The notes under the pieces were generated by a model that searched no databases, was not told the DNA's origin, and saw only the letters and a program-made list of their open reading frames with translations. Both the position numbers and the translations under genes were made by a program. Positions 42,014 through 50,081 of a stretch of DNA of 51,845 nucleotides are shown one piece after another (within the stretch, counting starts at the first letter, position 1; every line of letters starts with the position of its first letter). This DNA comes from Microcaldota archaeon (GTDB lineage Archaea > Micrarchaeota > Micrarchaeia > Micrarchaeales > CABMGC01), in NCBI GenBank assembly GCA_028867335.1, contig JAGWGN010000005.1, positions 1-51,845 on the forward strand, in the 5' to 3' direction.

Positions 42014-43834
42014 TCAGTCCGCAAGTACCCTCATCGGCTTTTTCACGCTTGCGATCTCGTTTGCAAGCGCTGTCACCATCTCCTTGTTTATGGTCGATGA
42101 GCCGAAGTACCTCTTAATCGCCTTCCCGTTGTGCAGCTCCACCCCGTCCCTGATTCTCGTGTACTGCTCTGCGGTTATCGGCTCCTTGTTCTTGAACTCG
42201 AGCTTGATGTTGCTTTGGATTATGCTCCTCATCCCCTCAATCTCCCTTGCTCTTAGCACGCAGACATATCCCTCGTATCCGCTCCCGTATCCGAAGAATA
42301 TTATGTCCTTGCCGTTGTTTTCCGTGTTTGCGATGTAGCTCATCAGCGCAAGGAAGGCCGATCCGGTGTAGATGTTACCGGTCCTCTTGCTGAGCGCTAT
42401 CGCCTCGTCTATCTTCAGGTCCGTGGCAAGCTCGCAGAAGAGCGGCGCCTCCCTGAGCCGCTTTGTGTACTCCTTGTCTTTCTCTATGAACGCGTTGATT
42501 ATCTTGTTTATCCTGTTGAAGGAGTACACCACATCGTATATCCCGCCCCCCATTATCTCCCTGCCCTCCATCACCTCGGTGAGGTTTGCCTTTGCGTGGT
42601 GGACCGCGCTCTTTAGCTTCTCACAGAGCCTATATCGCTTCTCTATCTCCTCGAGCTTTTGTATCATCCCCTCAGCTATGTCCTTTGCGTGGGTGTTGCT
42701 CTTGTCCAGCACCTTCTTCTTGAGTTCTTTGTCATCGAGCCTCTCCACAAGCTTTAGTATTCCGTCGGCCATTGTGAAGAGCGCCTGGATGTCGACTATG
42801 AACTTGAGCTCCCCCTCAAGGTTGTCAAACCCCTCAAGGAAAGGCTCCTTCCCTCCCACCTGCGCCTCCATGGCCTCTCTGACCCGCGCATCATGCCTGC
42901 TAAAGTGCCTGAGCATATACGCGATGTCCTTTCTCGGCATCGTCGGGTATGGGATATGTGGGACGAGCACATACTTCTTTTTGAACGCATCGAAGTCCCG
43001 CAGCTCATCCTCCCTGCCAATGAACGCCTTCTTTAGCGATCCTATCGCAGCCGAGAGGTATGCGTACTCTGAGTGGTCCCCGTTCACGATTGCAAACTTG
43101 CTGACAAGGTCTATCCCCGTCTCCTTCTTCACCATGTTAAGTATTGGCTTGTAGAAGTCCCAGACGTCCCTGCTCTGCGAGCCCATCATCGATGCCGAAA
43201 CGGACAGCCCCTTTCCCTTGGCTGCCTCGCTTCCCTCAAGGGTTGTGACAGTGACCCCAAAGCCCCCAGTCTCGTCCGCCTTGTCCCCGTATTTGTAGAG
43301 CGCATTGTCTGTTGTGATGATTATCATCTTGCCCGCGCCAAGCGAGCCGCCGACCGCCATGTCAGCGAGGTTTGCGACGCCCGAGACGCAGGCGGACTGG
43401 CCGCTTAGCCTCACATTCGGGGAGAGCGTGCCTATCTCGTGGCCGCTTTCCCTTAGCCTGTTTCCGATCTCATTGACGAGCTTTATGACGCTTATAGCGG
43501 GGTTCTTGGAGAGGTCAAGTCCGGACTCGGTGACCAGCACGACCTTCTTTACCTCGTCAAGCCTCTGGTTGTAGTATAGCGCGTACTTGACAACCCCCAG
43601 TGCCGCCTCGGTTATTATGTCCTCCCCGTAGTCGGCGACAGTTGAGCTCTCGATCCCCATGCCCTTGCGCATCTTGGCGATCTCGTCCTCTACGCTTTTC
43701 TTCCCCTCTATCGTGATCGCCTTCTCCTCGGCATCGATGATCAGCCTTCCAAGTGAGCAGGTTATCGCAGTTATGTTCACATTCGATCCGAATCCGTCTC
43801 TTGCAATCTCAAGCAGGTTTTGAACGCTCGCCAT
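42014..43834 (-). CDS. Hydroxymethylglutaryl-CoA synthase with large insertion
   Basis: 606 residues against about 350-520 in known homologues. It condenses acetyl-CoA and acetoacetyl-CoA to HMG-CoA, the entry to archaeal isoprenoid lipids. Active-site candidates: Glu near 71 ('DYGEDIITEA'), Cys149 ('SGQSACVSG') and His293 ('VPHIPYPTMPRKD'), then 'GNIYTGSAF' at about 486-494 and 'FGYGSGYEG' at 514-522. Residues about 305-465, between the His and the NIYTGS part, are mostly helical and appear to be a long extra domain of about 110-150 residues; the first 50 residues are also extra. The pattern is closer to bacterial/eukaryotic HMGS than the short archaeal type. A TATA-like ATTTAAAAAG is upstream. 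Confidence 0.8.
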   Translation of the reverse strand: MASVQNLLEIARDGFGSNVNITAITCSLGRLIIDAEEKAITIEGKKSVEDEIAKMRKGMGIESSTVADYGEDIITEAALGVVKYALYYNQRLDEVKKVVLVTESGLDLSKNPAISVIKLVNEIGNRLRESGHEIGTLSPNVRLSGQSACVSGVANLADMAVGGSLGAGKMIIITTDNALYKYGDKADETGGFGVTVTTLEGSEAAKGKGLSVSASMMGSQSRDVWDFYKPILNMVKKETGIDLVSKFAIVNGDHSEYAYLSAAIGSLKKAFIGREDELRDFDAFKKKYVLVPHIPYPTMPRKDIAYMLRHFSRHDARVREAMEAQVGGKEPFLEGFDNLEGELKFIVDIQALFTMADGILKLVERLDDKELKKKVLDKSNTHAKDIAEGMIQKLEEIEKRYRLCEKLKSAVHHAKANLTEVMEGREIMGGGIYDVVYSFNRINKIINAFIEKDKEYTKRLREAPLFCELATDLKIDEAIALSKRTGNIYTGSAFLALMSYIANTENNGKDIIFFGYGSGYEGYVCVLRAREIEGMRSIIQSNIKLEFKNKEPITAEQYTRIRDGVELHNGKAIKRYFGSSTINKEMVTALANEIASVKKPMRVLAD

Positions 43835-43884
43835 GGGGATTACTTAGAAAGCAAGCTTTTTAAATGACGTTGCCTCATTCGTCA

Positions 43885-44667
43885 TTACGCCCTTAGTGCC
43901 TGTTTTGCAGAATCAGTCCTCTCTTTCGGGAACATCGCAATGCCAAAGACGTCGGAAGGCCCGACTTCCTCCACTTTCTCCTCTACCTTCTTGGCCCTCT
44001 CCATTATCTTCACGGTCTCCTTCTCGTTCTTTCTGCTCCTGCGGTTCTGCACTGATGCGACGCTCACTCTGGTCAGCTCGGCAATCTCCCTATCGCCCAT
44101 CCTCCCCTCCCTTATCAGGCGGTCTATCTCAAGATTAGTAGCCTCGGGTATCGGAGCAAACACGCTTGGCTTTCCCGCATCCTCCCTCTTTATCTGCTTC
44201 TTCCCGGCAACCTCGCTGTCCCATCTGCTCGTTGCGGTGTACGCCTTCTGGTCGCTGATGTTTAGTAGCCTGGCTATCGGGTTTGAGGCCATGTTGTTTT
44301 TGCCGTGCAGAAACCGTATCACAAGGTCGATCACCGGGTTATCGATCTGCTTTATCGTGTAGGTTATCCCCTGGTCGACCTCAAGCCCGTTTGCCTTGAG
44401 GCTGTGTATCACAAAGAGCCTCTTGCCCACCTCCTCGGCAATCTGCGGGTCGGATACGCCCTCCCCCTTGAGGAATCCGCTGAGCTTGGGGACCTTGAAC
44501 TCCATCTCAATTCTCCTCTCCTTGAGATATCTGCATATCCCCTCGACAGTGAGGTCGATCTCCTTTGGCAATCCGTGCTCCTTTCTAATCTGATTGCGCT
44601 TCTGTATCGAGTAGTAGGCGTCGGTCACCATCTTTGCCGATGTCGCATTCGAGTATGTCATTATCAT
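43885..44667 (-). CDS. Helix-turn-helix protein, unknown
   Basis: 260 residues. A helix-turn-helix-like stretch is seen near residues 196-218 ('MGDREIAELTRVSVASVQNRR'), and another possible one near 135-155 ('NPIARLLNISDQKAYTATSRW'). The rest is helical and charged; the tail has a possible coiled coil ('ERAKKVEEKVEEV'). Its ATG overlaps the stop of the preceding gene (ATGA), so they are made together. A DNA-binding role is inferred; no family is recognised. Confidence 0.5.
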   Translation of the reverse strand: MIMTYSNATSAKMVTDAYYSIQKRNQIRKEHGLPKEIDLTVEGICRYLKERRIEMEFKVPKLSGFLKGEGVSDPQIAEEVGKRLFVIHSLKANGLEVDQGITYTIKQIDNPVIDLVIRFLHGKNNMASNPIARLLNISDQKAYTATSRWDSEVAGKKQIKREDAGKPSVFAPIPEATNLEIDRLIREGRMGDREIAELTRVSVASVQNRRSRKNEKETVKIMERAKKVEEKVEEVGPSDVFGIAMFPKERTDSAKQALRA

Positions 44668-45188
44668 TTAATCCTCCTTGCCCCTTTCTTGGCCCTGATA
44701 TTTTCTAGCTGCAGATTGATCCTGTTGAGCTCACTTAGCAGCTCCCTTTTCCTATCCTCCCGTCTCTCGGTGGCGAGCGCTTGCTCTGTCTCCTTGACCT
44801 TTTCGCTAAGGCGCCTCTCCCACTTGATTGCGTCGAGCCTGATCTGTCTCTGCCCAAAAAGCTCGTCGATTCTGCGGTACGGGACGCCGAGCAGATTTCC
44901 GACGCGGTTTGAGCCCATAGTCTCCCGCAGCCTCAGCGCGATCTGCTGCGCGACTTCATCGAAGGGCTGGTTGATCGTCTGGGAAGGCTCCACGCCGTTC
45001 TCCTCAAGGATCCTCATTATCTTTATCTTTACCTCGACCTCGTTTCTTGCTGTCGGCGTCTTCCTTGTGGTCGTCAGGGAGTCGTAGATCCTATTTACCG
45101 TGTGCTCGTCGCTCTTCTCGAGCCTCCAGTAGGCCTCTATCACCTCCTTCGGGTCGACGGCACTCGACTGGACTGTTTTGCTCCCCAT
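44664..45188 (-). CDS. HTH-like and coiled-coil protein, unknown
   Basis: 174 residues. An 'RVGNLLGVPYRRIDELFGQRQ' stretch (about 94-114) looks like a helix-turn-helix, and a long charged helix follows to the end ('ETEQALATERREDRKRELLSELN'). The layout 'short helical domain, HTH, helix' echoes that of its partner 43885 ('ARLLNISDQKAYTATSRW' aligns loosely with it). A leaderless TATA (rc of about 45212-45225) is upstream. Cotranscribed with the next gene. Possibly DNA-binding. Confidence 0.5.
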   Translation of the reverse strand: MGSKTVQSSAVDPKEVIEAYWRLEKSDEHTVNRIYDSLTTTRKTPTARNEVEVKIKIMRILEENGVEPSQTINQPFDEVAQQIALRLRETMGSNRVGNLLGVPYRRIDELFGQRQIRLDAIKWERRLSEKVKETEQALATERREDRKRELLSELNRINLQLENIRAKKGARRIK

Positions 45189-45253
45189 ATCCGCTCCTAC
45201 TGGATTTTCCCTCTATAAATAGCTTGCCCACTGTTCGTTTGGGAAAAATAGGA

Positions 45254-45326
45254 TGCGAGCGCCGGGATTTGAACCCGGCTTGCTGCCTTGGCAAGGCAGC
45301 GTCCTACCAGGCTAGACTACACTCGC
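45254..45326 (-). tRNA. tRNA-Gly (GCC)
   Basis: 73 bases. Acceptor stem GCGAGTG/CGCTCGC with discriminator A, anticodon loop TTGCCAA (anticodon GCC), T loop TTCAAAT. No CCA encoded, no intron. Only 5 bases separate it from tRNA-Phe, so they form one transcript. Confidence 0.94.
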
Positions 45327-45331
45327 ACATC

Positions 45332-45405
45332 TGCCGCAAGCAGGATTTGAACATGCGACCTCCCCGTCTTCAGCGGGACGCTCTCCCAGGCTGAGCTATT
45401 GCGGC
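45332..45405 (-). tRNA. tRNA-Phe (GAA)
   Basis: 74 bases. Acceptor stem GCCGCAA/TTGCGGC with discriminator A, anticodon loop CTGAAGA (anticodon GAA), D arm GCTC/GAGC, T loop TTCAAAT. No CCA encoded, no intron. First of the Phe-Gly pair on the minus strand. Confidence 0.94.
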
Positions 45406-45504
45406 ACAATGACGATATAGAATAGCTACGAACTAATTTAATAATATGTCCCCTGCCCTCAAACCCCTTGAAGGCTTAATAATTTGCACGCGCAAACTCA
45501 TCTT

Positions 45505-47064
45505 ATGCAGCAGAGCATAGACACCCGATGGTACGGCCTTGAGGGGATAACAGAGTTCGTAAACCTTGAGTCAGCAGGCTTTAGGGAGTACCAGTTCAAC
45601 ATAGCGCGCAGAATCTTCGAGGGCAAAAACACACTCGTAATACTTCCAACAGGTCTTGGAAAGACCCTCATAGGAGTGCTTGCGATGGGCAGGGCGATAC
45701 AGAGAGGAAAGAAGGCGCTCTTCCTCTCACCGACAAAGCCGCTAAGCGAGCAGCACTACGCGACGCTAAAGGAGTATCTTAGCATAGAGGAGGAGCGGGT
45801 CCTTCTCCTTACCGGGGCGCTTGAGCGGAAGAGGAGAAAGGAGATGGTGGAGTTTGCAAAGGTGATAGTCGCGACCCCGCAGACCGTTGCAAACGAGATG
45901 AAAAAGGGAGACATAGACATAGCCGAGTTTGGGATAGTGATCTTTGACGAGTGCCACAAGGCGGTTGGGAAGTACGCCTACACATACATCGCAGATGAGT
46001 GCGACCTAAAGGGCGTGCAGATGCTCGGCCTCACCGCCTCGCCGGGAAGCAGCAAGGAGAAGGTCAAGGCGCTTGCAAGCGCGATGAAGATCAAGGAGAT
46101 AGAGATACGGATCAGCACGGACCTTGACGTCGCTCCGTACGTTATGCCAAAGTACATGCACGTTATGGAGGTGGACAAATCGCCGCTGATGATAAAGATA
46201 ACCGGGCTTCTGCGCCCGATTGCGGAGGACAGCCTTCGAAAATTAAAGAACATGGGGCTCACGCAGTTTAACAACTTTGAGGTGATGCCAAAGGGTAGGC
46301 TCATTGAGCTTGGCAATATGATAACAAGGATCCAGGCGCAGAACTTCAAGTTCGGTGCGCTCTATCAGTACGTGAGGCTGCTGAACATGATCCACGCATA
46401 CGACCTGCTTGAGACAGAGGGGCTCTACTCTTTTTCGCACTACATCGAGACGCTAAAGGCGAAGGAGAAGATAGGCAAGGCGGTGCAGTCCATAATCGAC
46501 GACAAGAACGTGATCGTCGCAAAGCGGCTCGCGGACGAGGGGATAAAGCAGGGCGATGAGCACCCCAAGGCGTTCACGCTGATCGGGATACTCAAGGAGA
46601 GCGGAGCGAAGTGCGCGATCGTCTTTGCGCAGTACCGCTCGAGCATCAAGATGCTGACCGACCTCCTGAACGCAAACGGGATCTCCGCGCGCGCGTTTGT
46701 CGGAAAGAAGGAGGGAATAACCCAGGCCCAGCAGCAGATGACCATCTCGGATTTCAGGGGCGGGAAGTTCAGGGTCCTTGTCTCAAGCTCGATCGGGGAG
46801 GAGGGGCTTGATATCCCGAGCGTCGACCTCGTCGTGTTCTACGAGCCGATCGCAAGCGAGATAAGGAACATCCAGCGAAGGGGGAGGACCGGAAGGCTCT
46901 ACAGCGGCGACGTCTACCTTCTCGTCACGCGCGGGACAAAGGACCAGATCTACCTGCTTGTCTCGCGCCAGAGGGAGAAGAAGATGCTAGAGGCCGTAAA
47001 CAGGCTCAAGGGCGATTTGAAAACCAAGTCTGAGGAGGCTGGAGCGCAGAAGAGGCTTTCCTAG
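45505..47064 (+). CDS. Hef/FANCM-type superfamily 2 helicase (helicase half only)
   Basis: 519 residues from the ATG at 45505 (a TTG at 45484 is less likely). SF2 motifs: Q-like 'FREYQFNIARRIFEG', I 'LPTGLGKT', Ia 'SPTKPLSEQHY', II 'DECHKA', III 'LGLTASPG', V 'GLDIPSVDLVVFYEP', VI 'QRRGRTGR'. The linker region ('TGLLRPIAEDSLRKLKNMG') is the Hef-specific insert. Known Hef proteins carry an ERCC4-like nuclease after the helicase; here the gene stops 25 residues past motif VI. Acts on forked or branched DNA. A TATA-like TTAATAATTT (about 45476) precedes it. Confidence 0.85.
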   Translation: MQQSIDTRWYGLEGITEFVNLESAGFREYQFNIARRIFEGKNTLVILPTGLGKTLIGVLAMGRAIQRGKKALFLSPTKPLSEQHYATLKEYLSIEEERVLLLTGALERKRRKEMVEFAKVIVATPQTVANEMKKGDIDIAEFGIVIFDECHKAVGKYAYTYIADECDLKGVQMLGLTASPGSSKEKVKALASAMKIKEIEIRISTDLDVAPYVMPKYMHVMEVDKSPLMIKITGLLRPIAEDSLRKLKNMGLTQFNNFEVMPKGRLIELGNMITRIQAQNFKFGALYQYVRLLNMIHAYDLLETEGLYSFSHYIETLKAKEKIGKAVQSIIDDKNVIVAKRLADEGIKQGDEHPKAFTLIGILKESGAKCAIVFAQYRSSIKMLTDLLNANGISARAFVGKKEGITQAQQQMTISDFRGGKFRVLVSSSIGEEGLDIPSVDLVVFYEPIASEIRNIQRRGRTGRLYSGDVYLLVTRGTKDQIYLLVSRQREKKMLEAVNRLKGDLKTKSEEAGAQKRLS

Positions 47065-47276
47065 CAGAAGTCCCAAATAAATACGTCATTTATCGTAATA
47101 TTTTGGCTCACAAAAACCTGACAGATGGTTATTTAATCTTATCGAAATAATTCATATTATAGAAGGAATTGTTATGGCACCGGGAAGCAATTGAACTTGC
47201 AAATAACTAAGTGATTAGTTTTACTTAGTTCTATTTTTGTTAATATATTTCATATATTGTTTTATGTGGTTCCATC
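47065..47276. terminator. AT-rich gap with a hairpin between convergent genes
   Basis: No coding region seen. An exact 8-bp stem, AACTAAGT (47205-47212) with ACTTAGTT (47223-47230), followed by a T-rich stretch, may end transcription of the helicase gene; read from the other strand it may serve the Lrp-like gene. Confidence 0.35.
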
Positions 47277-48623
47277 TTATTTTTCCATTAATATTTTATA
47301 TTGTATCGATGAGCTATTGTCAAATTTTCTATAGCAAAAAGAACCCACTATAATCCCGCTTACAATAATATCACTAATTTTCATTCCCTTTACTTTTTTA
47401 AGTAAATACTCTGAAAGATTCTTTGAGTCATTTTCTTCGAGGACCGGTAATATTGCCATTATTCCTGCAGGTGTTCCAATGTCTCCGATAAAGGAGTACT
47501 TATTTATCGCAGCTGGAGAATCCTCAATTATTGTGTTTAAGAAAGGTGCTCTAGTGTCAAAAAATTGCTTTGCATTTTTGAGTTCGATAAACAATATATC
47601 TAATCTCTTATTTTCAAAGCTTCTCAGATTTACAGTTACCCTCTCAATTATCCCTCTTTTAATGAGCTCATGATACGTATATCTAGATCTCCCTTTATCA
47701 AAATTATACTTAGTGTCTATTTCCGAAAAATCAATAGTACCATTATTATTCAATTCGCGTAGTACAACATAATCGCGTCTATATATTTCATTATATTTTT
47801 TATGCTGATTTTCTTTTTTGCGTTCGTATACGCGTTCCTTCAATTTCTCAAAAAATACGTCTCTTAATGGTATTACACCATAATTTTCTTCGATAGGTAT
47901 TATATTCCAAGTCGATGAATATCTTGAAAAGGCCTCACAGGTCATTACTTTATAAGCTAGAGCGTCCGCTGCATCGTAATTCTCTGCTAGGAAGAATATT
48001 ATCAAATCATAATTGCCTTTTGTAAAAAGGGCCAATTGGACTTCCGAAAATTTATTAAGGCTCTCTCTAGAACTATCAAATGAAGGTTTGGTCTCATCAA
48101 ATTTCGCTGCAAAAGAATACCATAAATAACCTAATTTTTGTACGTCAATCTCTGCAAAATACCGAATATTATATTTTTTCTCCATTTTCTTTACTTTATT
48201 GTAAGTTGCAGAAGGTGTTAGTTCTACTTTTTTACCTAGTGATACAAGACTTTCTCTTGCATCCATACTTAATGCACTAAGTATCTTTTTCTCTACTTCG
48301 TCAGGCATAAGTCCAGTTATCGGAATTTGCACGCCATCCTCAATTTTTGGGAGCAAGACTTTGCCCCCGTGGGCAAGTATTAGCGCCTTTGCGTTTTCAA
48401 GCTCGTCTTGATGTGTTACTTCTTTTTTTACGAATACTCCTTCATCTGTTATTCTACCTAGATAGGTTGAGATCACCTTCAGCTTTTTCTTCTCCTTATT
48501 CCAGACACTTGTCTGCTTGTAGAGATAGTACTTTCCGTTAATTTTCTTCAGGGAAACAAAGAACTTGTATTCTGTCCTAAGATGTTCAAGTGCCGTTTTT
48601 ATTCGATCTGGAAGCACTAACAT
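47277..48623 (-). CDS. Lrp/AsnC-like transcription regulator with extra domains
   Basis: 448 residues, AT-rich. The first 90 residues ('GKYYLYKQTSVWNKEKKKLKVISTYLGRI') resemble the start of IS1634-like transposases, which may be chance. A winged-helix at about 110-160 ('EKKILSALSMDARESLVSLGKKVELTPSATYNKVKKM') fits the Lrp/AsnC DNA-binding domain, followed by a RAM-like stretch ('YLWYSFAAKF', 'LALFTKGNYDLIIFFLAENYDA'). A second winged helix seems to lie near 285-335 ('RDYVVLRELNNNGTIDFSEI'). The base composition and the gap before it suggest a recently acquired gene. Its targets are unknown; the small-gene cluster beside it is a candidate. Confidence 0.6.
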   Translation of the reverse strand: MLVLPDRIKTALEHLRTEYKFFVSLKKINGKYYLYKQTSVWNKEKKKLKVISTYLGRITDEGVFVKKEVTHQDELENAKALILAHGGKVLLPKIEDGVQIPITGLMPDEVEKKILSALSMDARESLVSLGKKVELTPSATYNKVKKMEKKYNIRYFAEIDVQKLGYLWYSFAAKFDETKPSFDSSRESLNKFSEVQLALFTKGNYDLIIFFLAENYDAADALAYKVMTCEAFSRYSSTWNIIPIEENYGVIPLRDVFFEKLKERVYERKKENQHKKYNEIYRRDYVVLRELNNNGTIDFSEIDTKYNFDKGRSRYTYHELIKRGIIERVTVNLRSFENKRLDILFIELKNAKQFFDTRAPFLNTIIEDSPAAINKYSFIGDIGTPAGIMAILPVLEENDSKNLSEYLLKKVKGMKISDIIVSGIIVGSFCYRKFDNSSSIQYKILMEK

Positions 48624-48803
48624 AGTTATTTCATAGATATTTATATATTTAAACTTATCTGAAACTGATTCGAATAACTATTCATACCACATATATAACG
48701 ATAAAAAAATCCCGATTTGAATGTATTATTGATAAATTCTCCCAAATGAAACGGCGTTTATTCAGGCTATAAATAAATACAAGTTTCGTCATATGTTATA
48801 TCA
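48624..48803 (+). promoter_or_regulatory. AT-rich promoter region upstream of the small-gene cluster
   Basis: No gene is seen. TATA-like GGCTATAAATAAAT at about 48757-48770 lies some 35-40 bases before a strong hairpin starting at 48804, and TATA-like runs for the divergent Lrp-like gene are near 48640. Confidence 0.35.
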
Positions 48804-48904
48804 AGCGTGGGGACGCATATGGCTAATATTGTAAAAAATTGTTGGCTGTCTGTTTTTTCTTCATTCCCTGAAGATTGTAACCCAATCCCTTTGTCCCCAC
48901 TGCT
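48804..48904 (+). ncRNA. Candidate structured RNA or leader
   Basis: AGCGTGGGGAC at 48804-48814 pairs with GTCCCCACTGCT at 48893-48904, closing about 80 bases that hold several smaller pairings. No reading frame fits. It may be a small RNA or the leader of the small-gene cluster, whose first start lies 30 bases on. Only secondary structure supports it. Confidence 0.35.
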
Positions 48905-48933
48905 TACCCCATTTAACTAGGCTAGTGAATACC

Positions 48934-49095
48934 ATGAACTATTATGCGTATATCGGCAGGCGTATTGCAGACCTAAGCGGTCTGCGATTCAAGATACAGA
49001 AGCTCTTTGCGTTTGTGAATTACTCTGATTTTGACAGGATGCAGTCGCTGATGAGCGAATTGGAGCAGATACTGAAAAAATATGAGAGTAGCTAG
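48934..49095 (+). CDS. Small protein 1 of a short-gene cluster
   Basis: 53 residues (start ATG; a GTG at 48925 in frame is an alternative). Sequence is helical: 'YYAYIGRRIADLSGLRFKIQKL' then 'FVNYSDFDRMQSLMSELEQILKK'. No signal or known family. It opens a row of six short same-strand genes to 50035. Confidence 0.45.
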   Translation: MNYYAYIGRRIADLSGLRFKIQKLFAFVNYSDFDRMQSLMSELEQILKKYESS

Positions 49096-49105
49096 AGGTG
49101 TTGGT

Positions 49106-49243
49106 ATGAAAATGGGATTGGAGAATTTGAGATCGTTGATATATGGCAAGTCAGTGGAAACGCAAAAAACATACCTTTGCTGGAAGTGCGGGAAAAATTA
49201 TGTCGAACCGGCAGACTATCTCTGGCACATACAGTACTGCTAA
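49106..49243 (+). CDS. Small zinc-finger-like protein 2 of the cluster
   Basis: 45 residues. 'YLCWKCGKNYVEPADYLWHIQYC' is a CxxC...HxxxC finger of C2HC type, taking most of the C-terminal half. GGTG upstream (about 49097-49100) serves as ribosome site. Could bind nucleic acid. Confidence 0.45.
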   Translation: MKMGLENLRSLIYGKSVETQKTYLCWKCGKNYVEPADYLWHIQYC

Positions 49244-49267
49244 AATTTTTGATAAACTGGTGGGGAC

Positions 49268-49528
49268 ATGCAAAAGAAAAAAGGATTTCTGTTACTAAAG
49301 CCTAAAACACCCTCTGACTCGAAAAAAGTCGCAAATGCGATTGCGATGTGCAAGGGCGTCAAGGAGGTATTTTTGACCAGTGGCCAATACGGGTTTGTGG
49401 CTACGGTAGAAGCAGACGCTTCTGGAGGGATAAAGGGAATAGCAAGTCTGGTAAGGAAGGCAACTAGGTGCATAAGCACAAGTTTCGCTGTTGCTCATTA
49501 CGTTTACAGAAAAGGAGAGTGGAGATAA
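49268..49528 (+). CDS. Stand-alone Lrp-type RAM domain
   Basis: 86 residues matching the AsnC/Lrp ligand-binding (RAM) fold: 'GFLLLKPKTP', helix 'SKKVANAIAMCKG', 'VKEVFLTSGQYGFVATVEA', then a closing helix and strand. Without a DNA-binding domain it could bind a small ligand or cap the Lrp-like regulator at 47277. Stop overlaps the next start (TAATG). Confidence 0.6.
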   Translation: MQKKKGFLLLKPKTPSDSKKVANAIAMCKGVKEVFLTSGQYGFVATVEADASGGIKGIASLVRKATRCISTSFAVAHYVYRKGEWR

Positions 49529-49692
49529 TGGACCCTAACAACTCAATTGACGCGATTATTGCCCAGATTTTGGTTATCTCTAGAGAGGTAGATTCCCTTT
49601 ACGAGGTCTTGCCTAGAGACGATTATTATCGTATGAAACAGCTAATGACGGAGGCGGAGAAAGTTATGAAAGGCCGCAAGAGCAGGTTTTAA
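49528..49692 (+). CDS. Small helical protein 4 of the cluster
   Basis: 54 residues, two helices ('DAIIAQILVISREVDSLYEVL' and 'DDYYRMKQLMTEAEKVMK'), basic end. Overlaps the preceding stop codon by one base, so coupled. No family recognised. Confidence 0.45.
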   Translation: MDPNNSIDAIIAQILVISREVDSLYEVLPRDDYYRMKQLMTEAEKVMKGRKSRF

Positions 49693-49701
49693 GGCGTTGA
49701 T

Positions 49702-49890
49702 ATGGAAAAATTAAGCTATTATTGCGGAATCTGCGATGAAGAGATAACTCACAATCAGATAAAGAGCTGGGGAATCACTAGCTGTAGGTCGGGCTTTTGG
49801 AACAAGGCGAAATGGATGATAACTGGGAATGGAAAGACAGCGCGCGGGCGCTGCGTTGCATACGCGCACAGAAAGTATCCGAGCGGGTGA
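49702..49890 (+). CDS. Small cysteine protein 5 of the cluster
   Basis: 62 residues with 'YYCGICDEEI' at the start (CxxC) and later Cys28 and Cys51, possibly a zinc fold. Basic overall. GGCGTTGATATG precedes the start. No family recognised. Confidence 0.45.
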   Translation: MEKLSYYCGICDEEITHNQIKSWGITSCRSGFWNKAKWMITGNGKTARGRCVAYAHRKYPSG

Positions 49891-49894
49891 ATCA

Positions 49895-50035
49895 ATGGAT
49901 GAAAACAAATTGCAGAAGCGCATGGATGATTTTTATAGAATTAAGGCCCTCAGGGAGCAGATTAGATCTAGCGTTGAGAGTATAGATCCTGCGCATCTAC
50001 CAAAAATAAAGAGGTATCTCAAGAAGCTGTTGTAA
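49895..50035 (+). CDS. Small helical protein 6 of the cluster
   Basis: 46 residues, helical, basic end ('LPKIKRYLKKLL'). A strong GGGTGA ribosome site overlaps the stop of the previous gene (49885-49890). No family recognised. Confidence 0.45.
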   Translation: MDENKLQKRMDDFYRIKALREQIRSSVESIDPAHLPKIKRYLKKLL

Positions 50036-50081
50036 ACAAAGCGCCAGTGAATCTATTTAAACGCCAAATCCGGATTGAATT

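Noticed and set aside
47277-48623. Transposase call for the Lrp-like gene
   Set aside because: Only the first part resembles transposase N-termini; there are no DDE residues or terminal repeats, while an Lrp-type winged helix and RAM-like region are visible.
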